Assembly (NCBI GenBank): GCA_011503125.2
Contig: WWBZ02000062.1
Location: 2,852,001 to 2,916,000 of the forward strand
Source of the DNA: Botryosphaeria dothidea
Lineage: Eukaryota; Ascomycota; Dothideomycetes; Botryosphaeriales; Botryosphaeriaceae
DNA length: 64,000 bases
Reading direction: 5' to 3'
Both the position numbers and the translations under genes were made by a program. The notes under the pieces were generated by a model. It ran no database searches and had not been told where the DNA came from. It saw only the letters and a program-made list of their open reading frames with translations. Each line of letters starts with the position of its first letter. Positions within the stretch are counted from its first letter, which is position 1. Positions 1 to 9,968 of this stretch are shown piece by piece.

Positions 1-1112
1 TCCGGGAAATTGGTGCTGGATACCGCAAAGACTATCTGCGCAGCTCTGGAATCCCCTTTCCAGGAAAGCTCTCATATCTTGCGGGAGCGCACTCCGAACA
101 TCCAAGCCCTGAAAGCAAACATCCTCACTGTACTTTGGGGTATCTGTCTGAACCAGGGAGGTCTCACCACTCGCCATGAAGCCCACGTCAACATGAAGAA
201 AGTTGTTGAGTTTCGAGAAGCTCATAGGAAGACCGTTTCTCCCAATCAGAGGACCATATCGGACCTACTTCTATTCGCAAACATGCGAAACGACAAGGCC
301 TGCCAGCTGATTGACGAGGAGCAGTATGACTTGGCTGAGCCTCACCTTATTGAGTCTCTCAAGATCAAGGATGGGTTGAGCCTTGCGGGAGAGAATGTAC
401 CCCCATTCGAATTCGCAGAATCGAAGAAAAACCTCGCCATCGTCCGAATGTCCCAAGGACTGGTAGATGATGCCATTGAGCTCAGCCGAGTCGCAGTGGC
501 TCATCTTGAGGCTGAGGCCGATCAGCAAAGCTGGTCCTACGAGCTATGCAGATTCACACTCGCTACTATGCTTTTCAATGCTGGGAATCACCGGGAAGCA
601 CTGGACCTACACCGCAAAGTCCACGAGGCCCGTTGTGCTCTGTATGGAAGGCTCGGACACGCAACCCTACACAGTTGCTTCTCGATTGCACTTGCCGAGT
701 ACAAATTAGAGAATTTGGCAGCCGCCAGGTAAATCCATCCTTACCAATCTTTACCTTTGATAACAAGATTGTTTACTAACTGTAAATACTTAGGGAAATT
801 CTCAAGTCCTGTCTTGGAGATCCGATGACAACCCCCGTGAATCAATGGCCGATTGAATGCTCGATTCGTGCAATCTACCTTCAGTCCCATATTCTGGAGG
901 CGTTCGGAGAGGCAGAAGCCGTCAGCGAGCTTCGTCAGTATGCATTGGGGGAGAAAGATCGGATTCTGGCGAACCATACAAAGGGCCTGCAAGTAAGCCT
1001 TCCGCAGGCTGCAGAAGGCGACATGAGTCAGATGATCATCTTCGATCACCTTGTAAACTCTGAGGCTGGCAGGTCGACTATCGGAAAGCTAAGGATTTGC
1101 CAGTGGGATTGA
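1..1112 (+). CDS. TPR-repeat protein, 3' part (5' end outside window)
   Basis: This is the C-terminal 348 residues of a larger protein. The frame is open from base 1, and the first apparent start there is TTG, so the true start lies upstream. The exons are 1-728 and 794-1112, and the intron (729-793) begins GTAAAT and ends TTAG. The protein is helical, with repeated units spaced like tetratricopeptide repeats, for example the segments around EQYDLAEPHLIESL, GLVDDAIELSRVAVAHLE and GNHREALDLHRKVHEARCALYG. In fungi such kinesin-light-chain-like TPR arrays commonly form the C-terminus of NACHT or NB-ARC STAND proteins, and another such protein lies at 43.4 kb. No nucleotide-binding domain is visible here, so STAND membership is inference only. 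TPR arrays bind protein partners. The partner and the cell compartment are unknown. Confidence 0.7.
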
Positions 1113-2396
1113 CGCTCGGGGTGTGGGAAGGACATCTAGCGGCTCTACGTGTTCGTGCAGAATGAGGGGTTATCGCGGCATGCTCTGATTTGACTATATT
1201 TATCCCCTTGATTGGTTGATGATTCTCTTCGCTTGTACGAATATGCAGGCTTATCGACACGCCATTGTATGCCAACCGGGAATTCGCGACAGCGCAAGCC
1301 CTGTAGCCATATCGTGATCGTATTGATTGGAGCCCGCACTCTTGCACACTTCAGCCCAAACCTGAAGCCTCGTGGACTCATGCATATAATGGGCTGACGC
1401 ATAGTAGTCCAGCGGTCATGTGGTCAGCATGCCTGTAGATGGAATGCTGATCTCGCGAAGTTTGCGGCTCTGCACCCGCAAGGCAATTAGACTCCTCTTC
1501 TGCCTTGCTTTGGGCATCAAGAAGTTGCAGGGTCAGACTCAGGCCGCGAACACATTTAACGAAGGCCAAATGTTCAAATAGCCCTGGATAAGGCTTTGAA
1601 CGAGGCTACCCAGTCTTGACTGCAACCGGCCCTCACAAGCCTGACTCGTACGTATCCTGCACAAGGCTCAATGAGAGATACTTACGTGGCAATGCTTCAT
1701 AGTCTCAAGAATTACCCAATCATGGCCGATGCAAATAGCAGCAGCAGAACACAATCAAAAACCGACACGTCACCTCCACGGTCATCGGATACACGAGCGC
1801 AGGATTGGAAGAAATATCCGATCAGGCAATCCAGCTCGTCGGGCGGCGACAAGCAAGATATCATGATCAAACAGGACAACAGTGCGGACAGTGGCTTTTT
1901 AGCTGGTTGAGAAGCCCTGGGCAGCCTTTTTCCTTTTCAAGATATCCGAATTCCTGTCTTGTGGGGTCTGGTTGGCACTCTTCCTGAATTTTAGTACACA
2001 GATGGAGGTAATCCAGCCGGCATTTGGTTATTCTTGGATACGTACCAGTCCATGAGCGCTCTGGTAGCCTTCTCATTGAATTGGGTCAGGGGGAAACTGT
2101 GATGGACTAGCTCTACGTTCGAAGCTCTTGAGCTGCTGGCATGCACGAAATCTGCACTATTGCATGGCCACAGCCTCTTTCTTTGCTGTCGTACACGTCG
2201 GCGTCTTCTATTGGGTATTTCGTGCCGTGCATGGGTCCCACACATTCGGTGGCATTGTTCGCCATGCGGGCAGCTCAATGAATATGATCGTGTTTGCTCG
2301 AACTCATGTTGCTTGTAGGGATCCGGAACCCTTCGTGTTTGGATCGCAATTTTTCAATTATCTATTGACAGGCACCACCATTCTCCCGAAGCCACA
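1113..2396. other. Intergenic, no gene seen
   Basis: These 1.3 kb hold only short overlapping open frames (95 codons or fewer) on both strands, with no recognisable domain or splice structure. The stretch contains the 3' flank of the TPR gene and the promoter of the oxygenase gene. No clear TATA box was found next to the ATG at 2397. Confidence 0.5.
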
Positions 2397-3454
2397 ATGC
2401 ACGAGATAGCCCGTCTCAATTACATCCAATGGGATCCGGAATTCACTCACAAGAAACCCTTCGAGGTTCACATGGACTTGCCGGAAGAATACCCTCCAAA
2501 GAACTTCAGAGTAGACGAAGAGTCCCATCAGATTATTGAAGATATCCGTGGAAGGGAGGACCAGTTCAGTCTGGATGATCACGGATTCTGCGTGAAGAAT
2601 CATCCATTGAGCCTTACCAACTTCGACAGAGAAACGGTTGAAAAGCAATATTTTCCACAGGTTGAAGAAACCTTGAAAGCTCAACTGGGTTCGCATGTCA
2701 GAGTGCATATTTTCGACTGGAGAGTATGGCATATCTGTACCAAAATGAACGTGCTTTGACTTACTTTCTTGGCCAGTTGAGGTCCAGTGATAACCGCAAG
2801 ACCGAAAAGAAACCTGGGACCGCTGTGGACTTGAATGACCCTCTGACATACCTCAAGCCCGTCTCAGGGGTCCATGTTGGTAATGGATCAATCGATGCTA
2901 TAATCAATTGCAACATTTCTAATATTCGGAAAGATCAAAGTGAAGGAGGAGCACGGCAGCGTGTCTCTCACCATATGAATGGAGAGGCCAAGACCCTTCT
3001 GAAAGGGAGATTCAGGATCATTAAGTAAGTCTGCAGCTCTCTCCGCCTTTCATATCTGACAGTCTCTCGCGTTCATAGTATATGGAGGCCACTCCGAGCA
3101 CCAATCGAGGACTGGCCGCTTGCTGTATGTGACGGTAGTTCAGTACCACCGGACAAGCTCCTGACTGTCGACCACGTACGTCGGGATTACATCGGCGAAA
3201 GCCTTTACCCTCTCTTCAGCGAGGATTACAAGTGGTATTACTTCAGTAGGCAGACCAAAGATGAAGTTCTCCTGCTCAAAATCTATGATTCGTGTCTTAA
3301 CGCGAAAGCGAGACGTGAGTTAAACGGTGCAACCAAACTGGGAAGAGTGTTGATATCCACAGTTTGTCCGCATACCTCGTTCAAGCAATCTCAACCACTC
3401 GGCAACAATAATCCTCGCGAGACCATTGAGGTTAGGGCACTGGTATTCTCATGA
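2397..3454 (+). CDS. AsaB/CmcJ-like hydroxylase/desaturase
   Basis: A predicted 282-residue oxygenase of the fungal AsaB / GA4-desaturase / CmcJ-like family, whose members oxidise or desaturate small molecules, often in secondary metabolism. I place five exons: 2397-2723, 2777-2879, 2934-3024, 3079-3314 and 3363-3454. The joined frame gives the family blocks in order: ARLNYIQW near the N-terminus, EDIRGREDQFSLDDHGF, HIFDWRLR, VHVDQS (His-x-Asp, the putative metal site), RFRIINIWRPL, EDWPLAVCD, DHVRRDYIGE, WYYFS and a C-terminal CPHTSF / EVRALVF. Intron 2 (2880-2933) splits the Asp codon of the His-x-Asp motif. It is 54 nt and stop-free, so unspliced message would still be open. The stop lies 71 bp from the stop of the convergent SDR. 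The family is clear. The substrate is unknown. Confidence 0.85.
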
Positions 3455-3525
3455 TAATTTCTGACTGTTTGATCACCTCACTTCATTATCTGGATGTCTC
3501 TATTGATCAAAACCACGAACGTCCT

Positions 3526-4416
3526 TCAAAGATGGTCTACTTTCAGTCTGTAGAGCTGCTCGTTTTCAATCCTACAATTTTCCTCATTTCTGAGATCTTC
3601 CAGAATTTGGTCTAAACCCCGCTCCACATCAATGTACAACCCACTCAGTAACATAGAATTCTGATCTGTGGCCAACCTCACGCAAGCATCCGCAACAACA
3701 TCCACAGGTGTGGTTGAGATCTCCTTGGTCCGTTTCAACATTTGCCACAACGCTGGGAAAACCTCTGCCGCTTCTGGGTCTACGATTTCATCCGAATGAA
3801 TGAGACCAGTAGGCACGTTTCCCGGCTGAATGTAGAAGTTGCCAACGCCGGAGCCGCTTATCTCGCGTTCCAGACATTGATGGAACCTGAGCAGGCCCGT
3901 CTTCGATGTGCTGTACGCAGACATGAAAGGAATATTTGCGACCGCTGAGCGGCTGCCAATGCTGATGATTGTGCCTTTGCCGCGAGAGAGCATATCCGGA
4001 AGGACGTGCCGGATGAGATTGACGGGTGCCCGAAGGTTAACATCAATGATCCGTGACCAGATGTCAAAGTCAAATGTGGGCAGCTGCAGACTGTCGAAGC
4101 GTGCAATCCCGGCGTTGTTTACGAGGACATCAATGTGCCCAAATTTCTGAATTGCTTGCTGAAATATTTCGGTGACGTCCGACAAGCTTGCAACATCGGC
4201 AGCTATGGCGAGGGCTAACGTCCCATGGGAGATGGAAATCTCCTCGGCTAAGGAGTCAATTTCACTCTTCGTTCGTGATACGCACACCATGTTGGCTCCA
4301 GCTCGGGCAAATGCCAAGGCAATGCTCCTGCCAATGCCTCTGCCTGCACCCGTCACGAGCACGGTGTGGTTTCGAAGAGTTCCGGAAGCCCCGGTGCTGA
4401 TGGTGGTGTCATCCAT
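3526..4416 (-). CDS. Short-chain dehydrogenase/reductase (SDR)
   Basis: An intact, intronless 296-residue classical SDR, an NAD(P)H-dependent oxidoreductase of alcohols or ketones. Visible motifs are the Rossmann dinucleotide loop TGAGRGIG (residues 22-29), NNAG (100-103), a catalytic Ser at about 155 in IISIGSRS, and the Tyr168-x-x-x-Lys172 pair in AYSTSK. The 13-residue Ser-Tyr spacing is normal for active enzymes. PGNVPTG follows in the substrate-loop region. There is no signal peptide or membrane segment, so it is probably cytosolic. It runs tail-to-tail with the AsaB-like oxygenase, 71 bp between stops, which makes a shared oxidation/reduction route possible but unproven. The 46 residues after the last SDR strand are highly charged. 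The substrate cannot be told from sequence. Confidence 0.92.
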   Translation of the reverse strand: MDDTTISTGASGTLRNHTVLVTGAGRGIGRSIALAFARAGANMVCVSRTKSEIDSLAEEISISHGTLALAIAADVASLSDVTEIFQQAIQKFGHIDVLVNNAGIARFDSLQLPTFDFDIWSRIIDVNLRAPVNLIRHVLPDMLSRGKGTIISIGSRSAVANIPFMSAYSTSKTGLLRFHQCLEREISGSGVGNFYIQPGNVPTGLIHSDEIVDPEAAEVFPALWQMLKRTKEISTTPVDVVADACVRLATDQNSMLLSGLYIDVERGLDQILEDLRNEENCRIENEQLYRLKVDHL

Positions 4417-5775
4417 GCGCAGAACTTGAGCTCAGTAGGGATAAGTCGGAGTTGGGAGGTTGAACGGAGGAGAAGAGAACGAAGTGGATAAGGCTGGGTG
4501 CAAAGTCACTCATGCATGAACCCTGCAGGTTATTGCGGCGGGGTAATGAATGGCCGCTGCATAGACCTCTCTCCTATCTCAAACATCTTCCCATAGGAAT
4601 CTCTACTCTAGTTCAAAGCCATATGTCTTAGTCAATGGCCGAGAAGGCCTTTGAAACGTAAACGGCTTGGCGGGAGTTCGTATCGGAAAGAACCAGCTCC
4701 ACCCTGCCAAGCATCTTGCACACACAGCTGAGTCGGCGGGTGGAGGTGCTAAAAAGCCATCTCGGTAGGGCTGATTCATGTTTGAAAAGCCATTGACGTG
4801 ATGGCATCGCAACCTCAGCCCATTTGGACGGTAGATCTGGCCATCCATCTCTAGTGTTACCCAAAACGGCAATGGTGGGACACGACGGAGTCCTCTTCGG
4901 GGAAAGGAAACGACACCAAAACTTCTAGACGCAACACTAGAAGCATCTGAAATACTAGCTCAAACAGCAATAAACTTTCGGCTGTAAGACCCCTCCGTAA
5001 GCGCCGACCGTCGGCTGCGCACTGCTCTCTGTAACCTACGGGTCAACTTTTTGACCTGCGATCGCTCAGACCACCAGTTTCATAGACAGCGCCCCAGCGC
5101 ATCGCCATTTTGAAGGATGAGTTAAGCTTAATCCAGCCACGGCACATGATACCTCTACACCGCAGTCCAACCGGTCAAGTATGCAGCTGGAAGCACCCGC
5201 TCGATTGAAGATCTCGCTGGTGGAAAGACTCGAAAAATAATAGATACGGCCTTTTCCGCGCTTGGCACGCATACATGGTTCTAACACGCGGCTCCACATG
5301 TATTTAAAGATCCACATTCTAGGCGAAGGTGCATACAATAGCGAAAAAATGATATCACATGAGCAGACTTTGGCGTTCGGAATACGAACAACCAGACAAA
5401 CACCATAGTATTGGCTCAACGCATTATCACAAAATAGGCAGAGCAACTGGCTCCTGCCAAGAAAGTACCTTGCAGTCCTACCACTCCGACATGTTTGCCA
5501 AGGAGTTCCTCCAACGTCGAGGTCGAAACAAACCACATGCGTCCCAAGTGCCGCGATTGCAACACCTGCGAGAGCCAAGACCTTCGCCTGCTGATATTTT
5601 TGAACATCATGACGATTGAAGACATAGTCATAACCTGATGGGAGGCTATATAAGTGCGCTCTCCTTCACTGGAGAATGATTATCAACCGGCTTCACTCCC
5701 TCGCTTTCACTCGCTAAAGCAGCCCATACTCTTTACAACACATTCTTTGACCAAATATCATCTGAGATCTCCAGA
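4417..5775. other. Intergenic, promoter regions only
   Basis: These 1.36 kb lie between the divergent SDR and NLP genes. The longest open frame (5066-5578, minus, 170 codons) has no recognisable domain, no plausible splicing and poor composition, so I do not call it. A TATA box for the NLP gene lies at the right end. Confidence 0.5.
5647..5653 (+). promoter_or_regulatory. TATA box of the NLP gene
   Basis: TATATAA stands 123 bp before the ATG at 5776. It would place transcription start near 5675-5685, within a pyrimidine-rich tract (TCACTCCCTCGCTTTCACTCGC) that is typical of fungal start sites. Confidence 0.55.
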
Positions 5776-6696
5776 ATGCATTTCAGCAGCCTCTTCACCC
5801 TCGCCGCTGTCGCTTCTTGCGCTATGGCGGCCCCAGCCGCTGACCCTGCGCAGACTGAGAAGCGTGCCGTGGTCAACCACGACGCTCTCTGGCCCATGAC
5901 TGAGCGAGTCCGTGGCGGTGCTGAAGGAAATGCCATTCGCCGCTACGAGCCCTTCCTCCACATCGCTCACGGCTGCCAGTCGTACACTTCCGTGAACGAC
6001 CGCGGAGACATCAGGTGAGTTTCCACCCCCCCCCCCCCAAGTCCCTTATCCGAAGACCTCAGCTAATCCCCTATACAGCGGTGGCCTTCAGAACACCGGC
6101 GGAGCCACTGCCGGCTGCCGTGACGACAGGCGCGGCCAGACGTACGCCCGCGGCGGCTGGCACAAGGGCCGCTACGCGATCATGTACTCGTGGTACATGC
6201 CGAAGGACCAGATTGTCGATGGCGGCGGCAACGCTGGGCACCGCCACGACTGGGAGAACGTGGTTGTACGTACCACCATTTTCCCACTACATTTCCGGAT
6301 GAAAATTAACAGCCACAGATCGTCATCGATAACCCGGCCAACGCCAACCCGCGCGTCCTCGGCGCCGGCGTGTCTGGTCATGGCTCGTACAAGGGCTCCA
6401 AGAGCCCGCAGATGCGGGAAGGCAACCGCCTCCAGGTGGAGTACTTCACCAACTTCCCACAGAACCACGAGGTCCAGTTCAAGACTAGCCCTGGGCGTGA
6501 TTTCTGGGTAAGTGAAGCCCTCTGACTTTTCGTTGTGCAACTCTGACCTCGTGCATAGATGGTTGACTGGGCCGCGCTGCCCGTCCCGGCGAGAGATGCC
6601 CTCCAGACTGCGGGCTTTGGAAAGGCCAACGTGCCTTTCAAGGACGGAAATTTCGCCGCCAACCTGGACAAGGCCTACGGTGTGTTGGGCTTGTGA
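5776..6696 (+). CDS. Secreted NEP1-like protein (NLP, NPP1 domain), type 1
   Basis: A predicted 250-residue secreted protein of the necrosis- and ethylene-inducing-peptide-like family. Exons are 5776-6014, 6079-6265, 6319-6507 and 6559-6696. A signal peptide covers about residues 1-18. The diagnostic heptapeptide GHRHDWE is at residues 133-139. The two cysteines expected of type 1 NLPs are at about 67 and 93. Known family members fold like actinoporins, bind plant sphingolipids (GIPCs) through a metal site near the heptapeptide, and damage eudicot membranes. Some are non-cytotoxic and act only as a recognised pattern. The copy looks complete: length is normal and every intron has GT-AG ends. 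Intron 1 holds a run of 13 C, where base-call errors are likely but would not touch the coding sequence. Whether this member is toxic cannot be read from sequence. Confidence 0.93.
6026..6038 (+). repeat. Poly-C run (13 C) in NLP intron 1
   Basis: A homopolymer of 13 C lies 11 bases after the donor of NLP intron 1. It is seen directly, and its exact length may be an assembly artefact. Confidence 0.8.
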
Positions 6697-8393
6697 ACTC
6701 TCAACTGGCTTCGTTGGGGCCAAAGGTCTTTTCGGACTTCGTACTTGACGCATGTTTCTCCATTGTCTGTTCGTTGAGATTGTCCTTGAAATCCGCACCG
6801 TGTAAATATTCCGCTCTTGTTACTTGGGCTTGGTTTCAAGTTTGCACCCATAGACGATTGAAATAGACGATCGAAAAGAGGCGGTTTTGTGTTTAGATGA
6901 TCTCTCTATGCCTCACAATTCTTCGTGATCAACATCAACGGCCAAATCATGTTTTGGTTTGGGTGCCAAGAGCTTCAGAGACCTTCTCACGTTGTCAGAA
7001 GTACAACACGGACCGACCATATGCAGGTTCATCACATCCTGGATTCCACAGTGGGGCCGTCTTCGTATCGGCGTGTTCGCGCCATTGAAAACCACTCCAG
7101 CATTATAGTGGGGTGCTGCAGCCGAGTTTTGGTATGAAATACGATGATCCTGTCAACAGGCCTGATCAATACTGCTATGGAGGTCCTATTTGATGATAGT
7201 ACTCCGAGGGAAAATGGGTTGCAGGGTGTCGCATTCGATGTTACTAGCATGATACTGAACAACAATAACACCGCGAGCTTTTCTCTCTCTCTGACCTGGG
7301 GTGTCTCGAATGGAAAAGAGACGTCGAACGGTCAAAATCCAAGGAACTTATTACCGTAGGTAATGTTGGTCATTGTCCTCGCCTGATGCCCGACCACTCT
7401 GTGGGTGACCAGATTTGAGCGCTACATCTTGGTATGGACGATGCTGGCTGGTGAAGGCTGGTAAGGACGACGGATAGGTTGTGTCAGAGTTAGTGGTTGG
7501 CCATTTGCCAGTATAAACCATTGCAGCCGATCACTCCGGAGGAGTATGATAGCACTCGTCCGGATGCGCATGTCATTATTCTCCCCATAAATTCATGCCC
7601 GGACAACTGATTTCACTCCCGCGAAATGGAGATCTGTGTTCTCAGGACCTGCATTTCGTGCTGGCTGCTGCACGGCTACACGGCTCGGCCCGTTGGGAAG
7701 CAGGACCGGGCATGCTTCCCATTCAGGCCGCGCGTAAGGAGAGAAGCGGGACTAGAGGTGGCTACCGGACTGAAGGCACGCAAAAAGCAAGAGGTCCATC
7801 TCCATCTCGGCACCGGCGGAGTGGTTGTGGCGGTTTGTGATTCAGCGCCATGGCTTGGTCGGCACGTCTTGGCCAACGGCGAGGCTCCAGAATGACGGGC
7901 TGTGGCACAACGGTAGGCGACGCGGGTTACACAAAACGGAGCGGTGCATTAGTGCTCACCGGCCGCATGTCGCCCTTTCTCGCCAGACGTTCGACGTTGG
8001 CTGGGGGTGGCGGGCCCCGTTCCAAGGTGTTGCATGGGATTTGTGCTGGACGGCGACGTTTGCAGCAGCTATGTCCGGGATGCGGGACAAGGGTGGCGGA
8101 AATAAGAAGCGAGAGGAGGCTCAGCTCCGGGGAGGCGAGGCTGGATGTGCGGCGACGCGCATCTAAGAGGCAGGGAGCACCAGGATGACGGACATGGGGC
8201 ACTGATGCGCGTCGTGGTGTTGGCGAACGCCGGTCGGTCGGCATGTTCGGCAGTAAAAGTGGTTGCCGCTCTTTCCTGGCGCGCGTGGTGACGTCGCTGG
8301 GCGGAATCGGGCCAAGCGCGGCTTTGCTGCGCTGAGCTTGCCCGCTTCCTTGTGCGCTGAGCTTCCAACCCCGAATGCCATCTTTCTGCCACA
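6697..8393. other. Intergenic, no gene seen
   Basis: These 1.7 kb hold the NLP 3' flank and the promoter of the small membrane-protein gene. Base composition becomes GC-rich after about 7600, which creates several overlapping open frames on both strands (for example 7927-8403 minus). None has a domain, and they contradict one another, so none is called. Confidence 0.45.
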
Positions 8394-9006
8394 ATGCGTG
8401 CACACGCCTCCCTGGAAAAGGATGAGGAGATCAACAGTGCTGCTTGGGTTGCCGCCAGGGGCGCGGCGGTAGGCGCTGCCCGTGTTCGTCCCTCCATGCA
8501 TCTCCCCATCTTCCACTCACATGCTCCATCTCTACTCCGGGACATCCGCTATTTCTCCTACTATCGCTCGACCATGATTCACTGATCGTGCTGCTGCAGT
8601 GGGGCATTATCAGCGTCGTCCTCGGCGGAGCCGGCTATATGTTCAGTCCTATCTACCGAGGCCTCACCATTCAATTCAAAGCGTCCGTGTCAGATCCATT
8701 GGCTTTCCATTTCCATCTATGCTGACTGTATCGTAGGTTTCTCCAAATGTCCGGCATGATTCTGGGAAGGTAACACACAAAAGCCACTGTGCCACCAACT
8801 ACGCATTGCTGACTCAGCTTCTTCCCTCCCACAGCATGGTAGAGGCCGATCGCCGTCTCATAGCCCACGAGCAGTTTGTGCGCGCTCAAAAACGCCTGGC
8901 AAGGGATGCTGAGGTATGGCGTCGCTATGAGGAGGAGTTTGAAGAATTGGGAACACCCGGCGTCGGTGCCGAAAGCAAAGTGAGCAATCAGAGTCAACGG
9001 AAATAA
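8394..9006 (+). CDS. Conserved small membrane protein, unknown function
   Basis: A predicted 120-residue protein from four exons: 8394-8468, 8600-8682, 8737-8769 and 8835-9006. The joined frame gives a short charged N-terminus (SLEKDEEINSAAWVAARGAA), a hydrophobic membrane span at about 26-47 (WGIISVVLGGAGYMFSPIY), then YRGLTIQFK, a second hydrophobic stretch FLQMSGMILGSMVEADRR, and a basic amphipathic helix (RAQKRLARDAEVWRRYEEE). The layout of two short hydrophobic helices with a charged tail recalls small mitochondrial inner-membrane proteins of the HIG1/Rcf type, but I see no clear HIG1 signature. I leave the function open. Exon 3 is only 33 nt. The donor of intron 2 (GTCCGT) is weak, yet only that choice keeps the conserved frame. 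A frame-preserving join across three introns is good evidence that this is a real gene. Confidence 0.7.
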
Positions 9007-9968
9007 GGAGAACCACCTCCGCATCCTCCTTATCTAAGGAATCGAGCTTTAGCTCGTCAAACCCGACATTTCATTCGTATGGTTTGTGTGTGTGTGAGAT
9101 GTTGCAGTACCTGCGCCTCGGCCGTCATCATGGCTTCCGCCGATTTTCTCCAGTCTACTGCAGGCGATTGTTCAACTCTCACAACTTCGGAAGGGCTTGC
9201 ATATGGGCAATAGAGTTCTGGCTACATCTACTTCAATTGGTGGAGCAAACGCAGATAGGAGCACGGATACTGGATAGGGATCAGCTGACAATGAGCTGGT
9301 TTTGACGAGGACATCCGGACAGAGGCACTCAGGTCACGCCTCTGCTACTACTCACTGACATAAAGCACAGATTGAGCCGCCAACAACTCTATTCATTGCG
9401 GAATGTCCTGGGCCATCTGGTGGGTGTTATCAAATTAGCCGGCACGCTGACCGAGACGGGCTGGCTAGAATGGTCAACCAATCAACGACTTGTCTTCTGC
9501 CGTCAAAATCACATACAAGCCACAGCATCTGTGTGGAATTCTGCAAACGGGTTGTTCGAACGAGAATAAGCGCTAAAAAAAAAACGGGCTTCCCCACCAC
9601 GTACCCACAAAAACCGACCGAAAGCCGAGGTCAAGGAGTCAGTGTACACATTTCGCTCCGCGTCAATGGTTTCCAAGAGTTCATCCCCACTAGCATGTAG
9701 ATGTTTTCGCGGTGATTTAATCGTTATTCCGAAGTTACGGAACCCGGGAGTCGTTGTGTCGGCCGAATAGGACAGTGCTGATCTCGTCGTACACGCCACT
9801 AGCGTCTAAGATGTAAGACCTACTTGGCCTAGAAATCCTACTTGGACCTTCGGCCTTGGACCATTCGCCAAGTAAGCATCAGCACCAGAATATATAAAGT
9901 CCACAAGGTCGACCCTACAATCTCCATCCAACGACATTGGCCCTCGTTTAGAAAAATTACCACAAAAT
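9007..9968. other. Intergenic with hydrolase promoter
   Basis: Almost 1 kb without a credible gene. It contains a GT dinucleotide run near 9083-9096, an A10 run at 9575-9584, and a TATA box near the right end. Small open frames (96 codons or fewer) show no domain. Confidence 0.5.
9891..9898 (+). promoter_or_regulatory. TATA box of the alpha/beta hydrolase gene
   Basis: TATATAAA lies 71 bp before the ATG at 9969, a usual distance for a short 5' leader in fungi. It is followed by a CT-rich tract (TACAATCTCCATCC). Confidence 0.55.

Noticed and set aside
2870..2936. The unspliced oxygenase frame reads His-Val-Gly, like the His-x-Gly site of some Fe/2OG halogenases
   Set aside because: The downstream sequence DQSEGGARQRV is the normal continuation of the family's VHVDQS motif. 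A clean GT-AG intron removes the insert and restores His-x-Asp, so this is intron sequence and not a halogenase site.
5066..5578. 170-codon open frame on the minus strand
   Set aside because: It has no domain, unusual composition with many Cys and Trp, and no splice partner. It overlaps another frame in the same DNA.
2397..6696. Secondary-metabolite gene cluster
   Set aside because: There is no polyketide synthase, NRPS, terpene synthase, transporter or pathway regulator in the window. Only the two tailoring-type enzymes support it.
7927..8545. Two 158-codon minus-strand open frames in GC-rich DNA
   Set aside because: They overlap in different frames and partly cover exon 1 of the plus-strand small membrane gene. 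Composition is Arg/Pro/Ser-rich with no domain.
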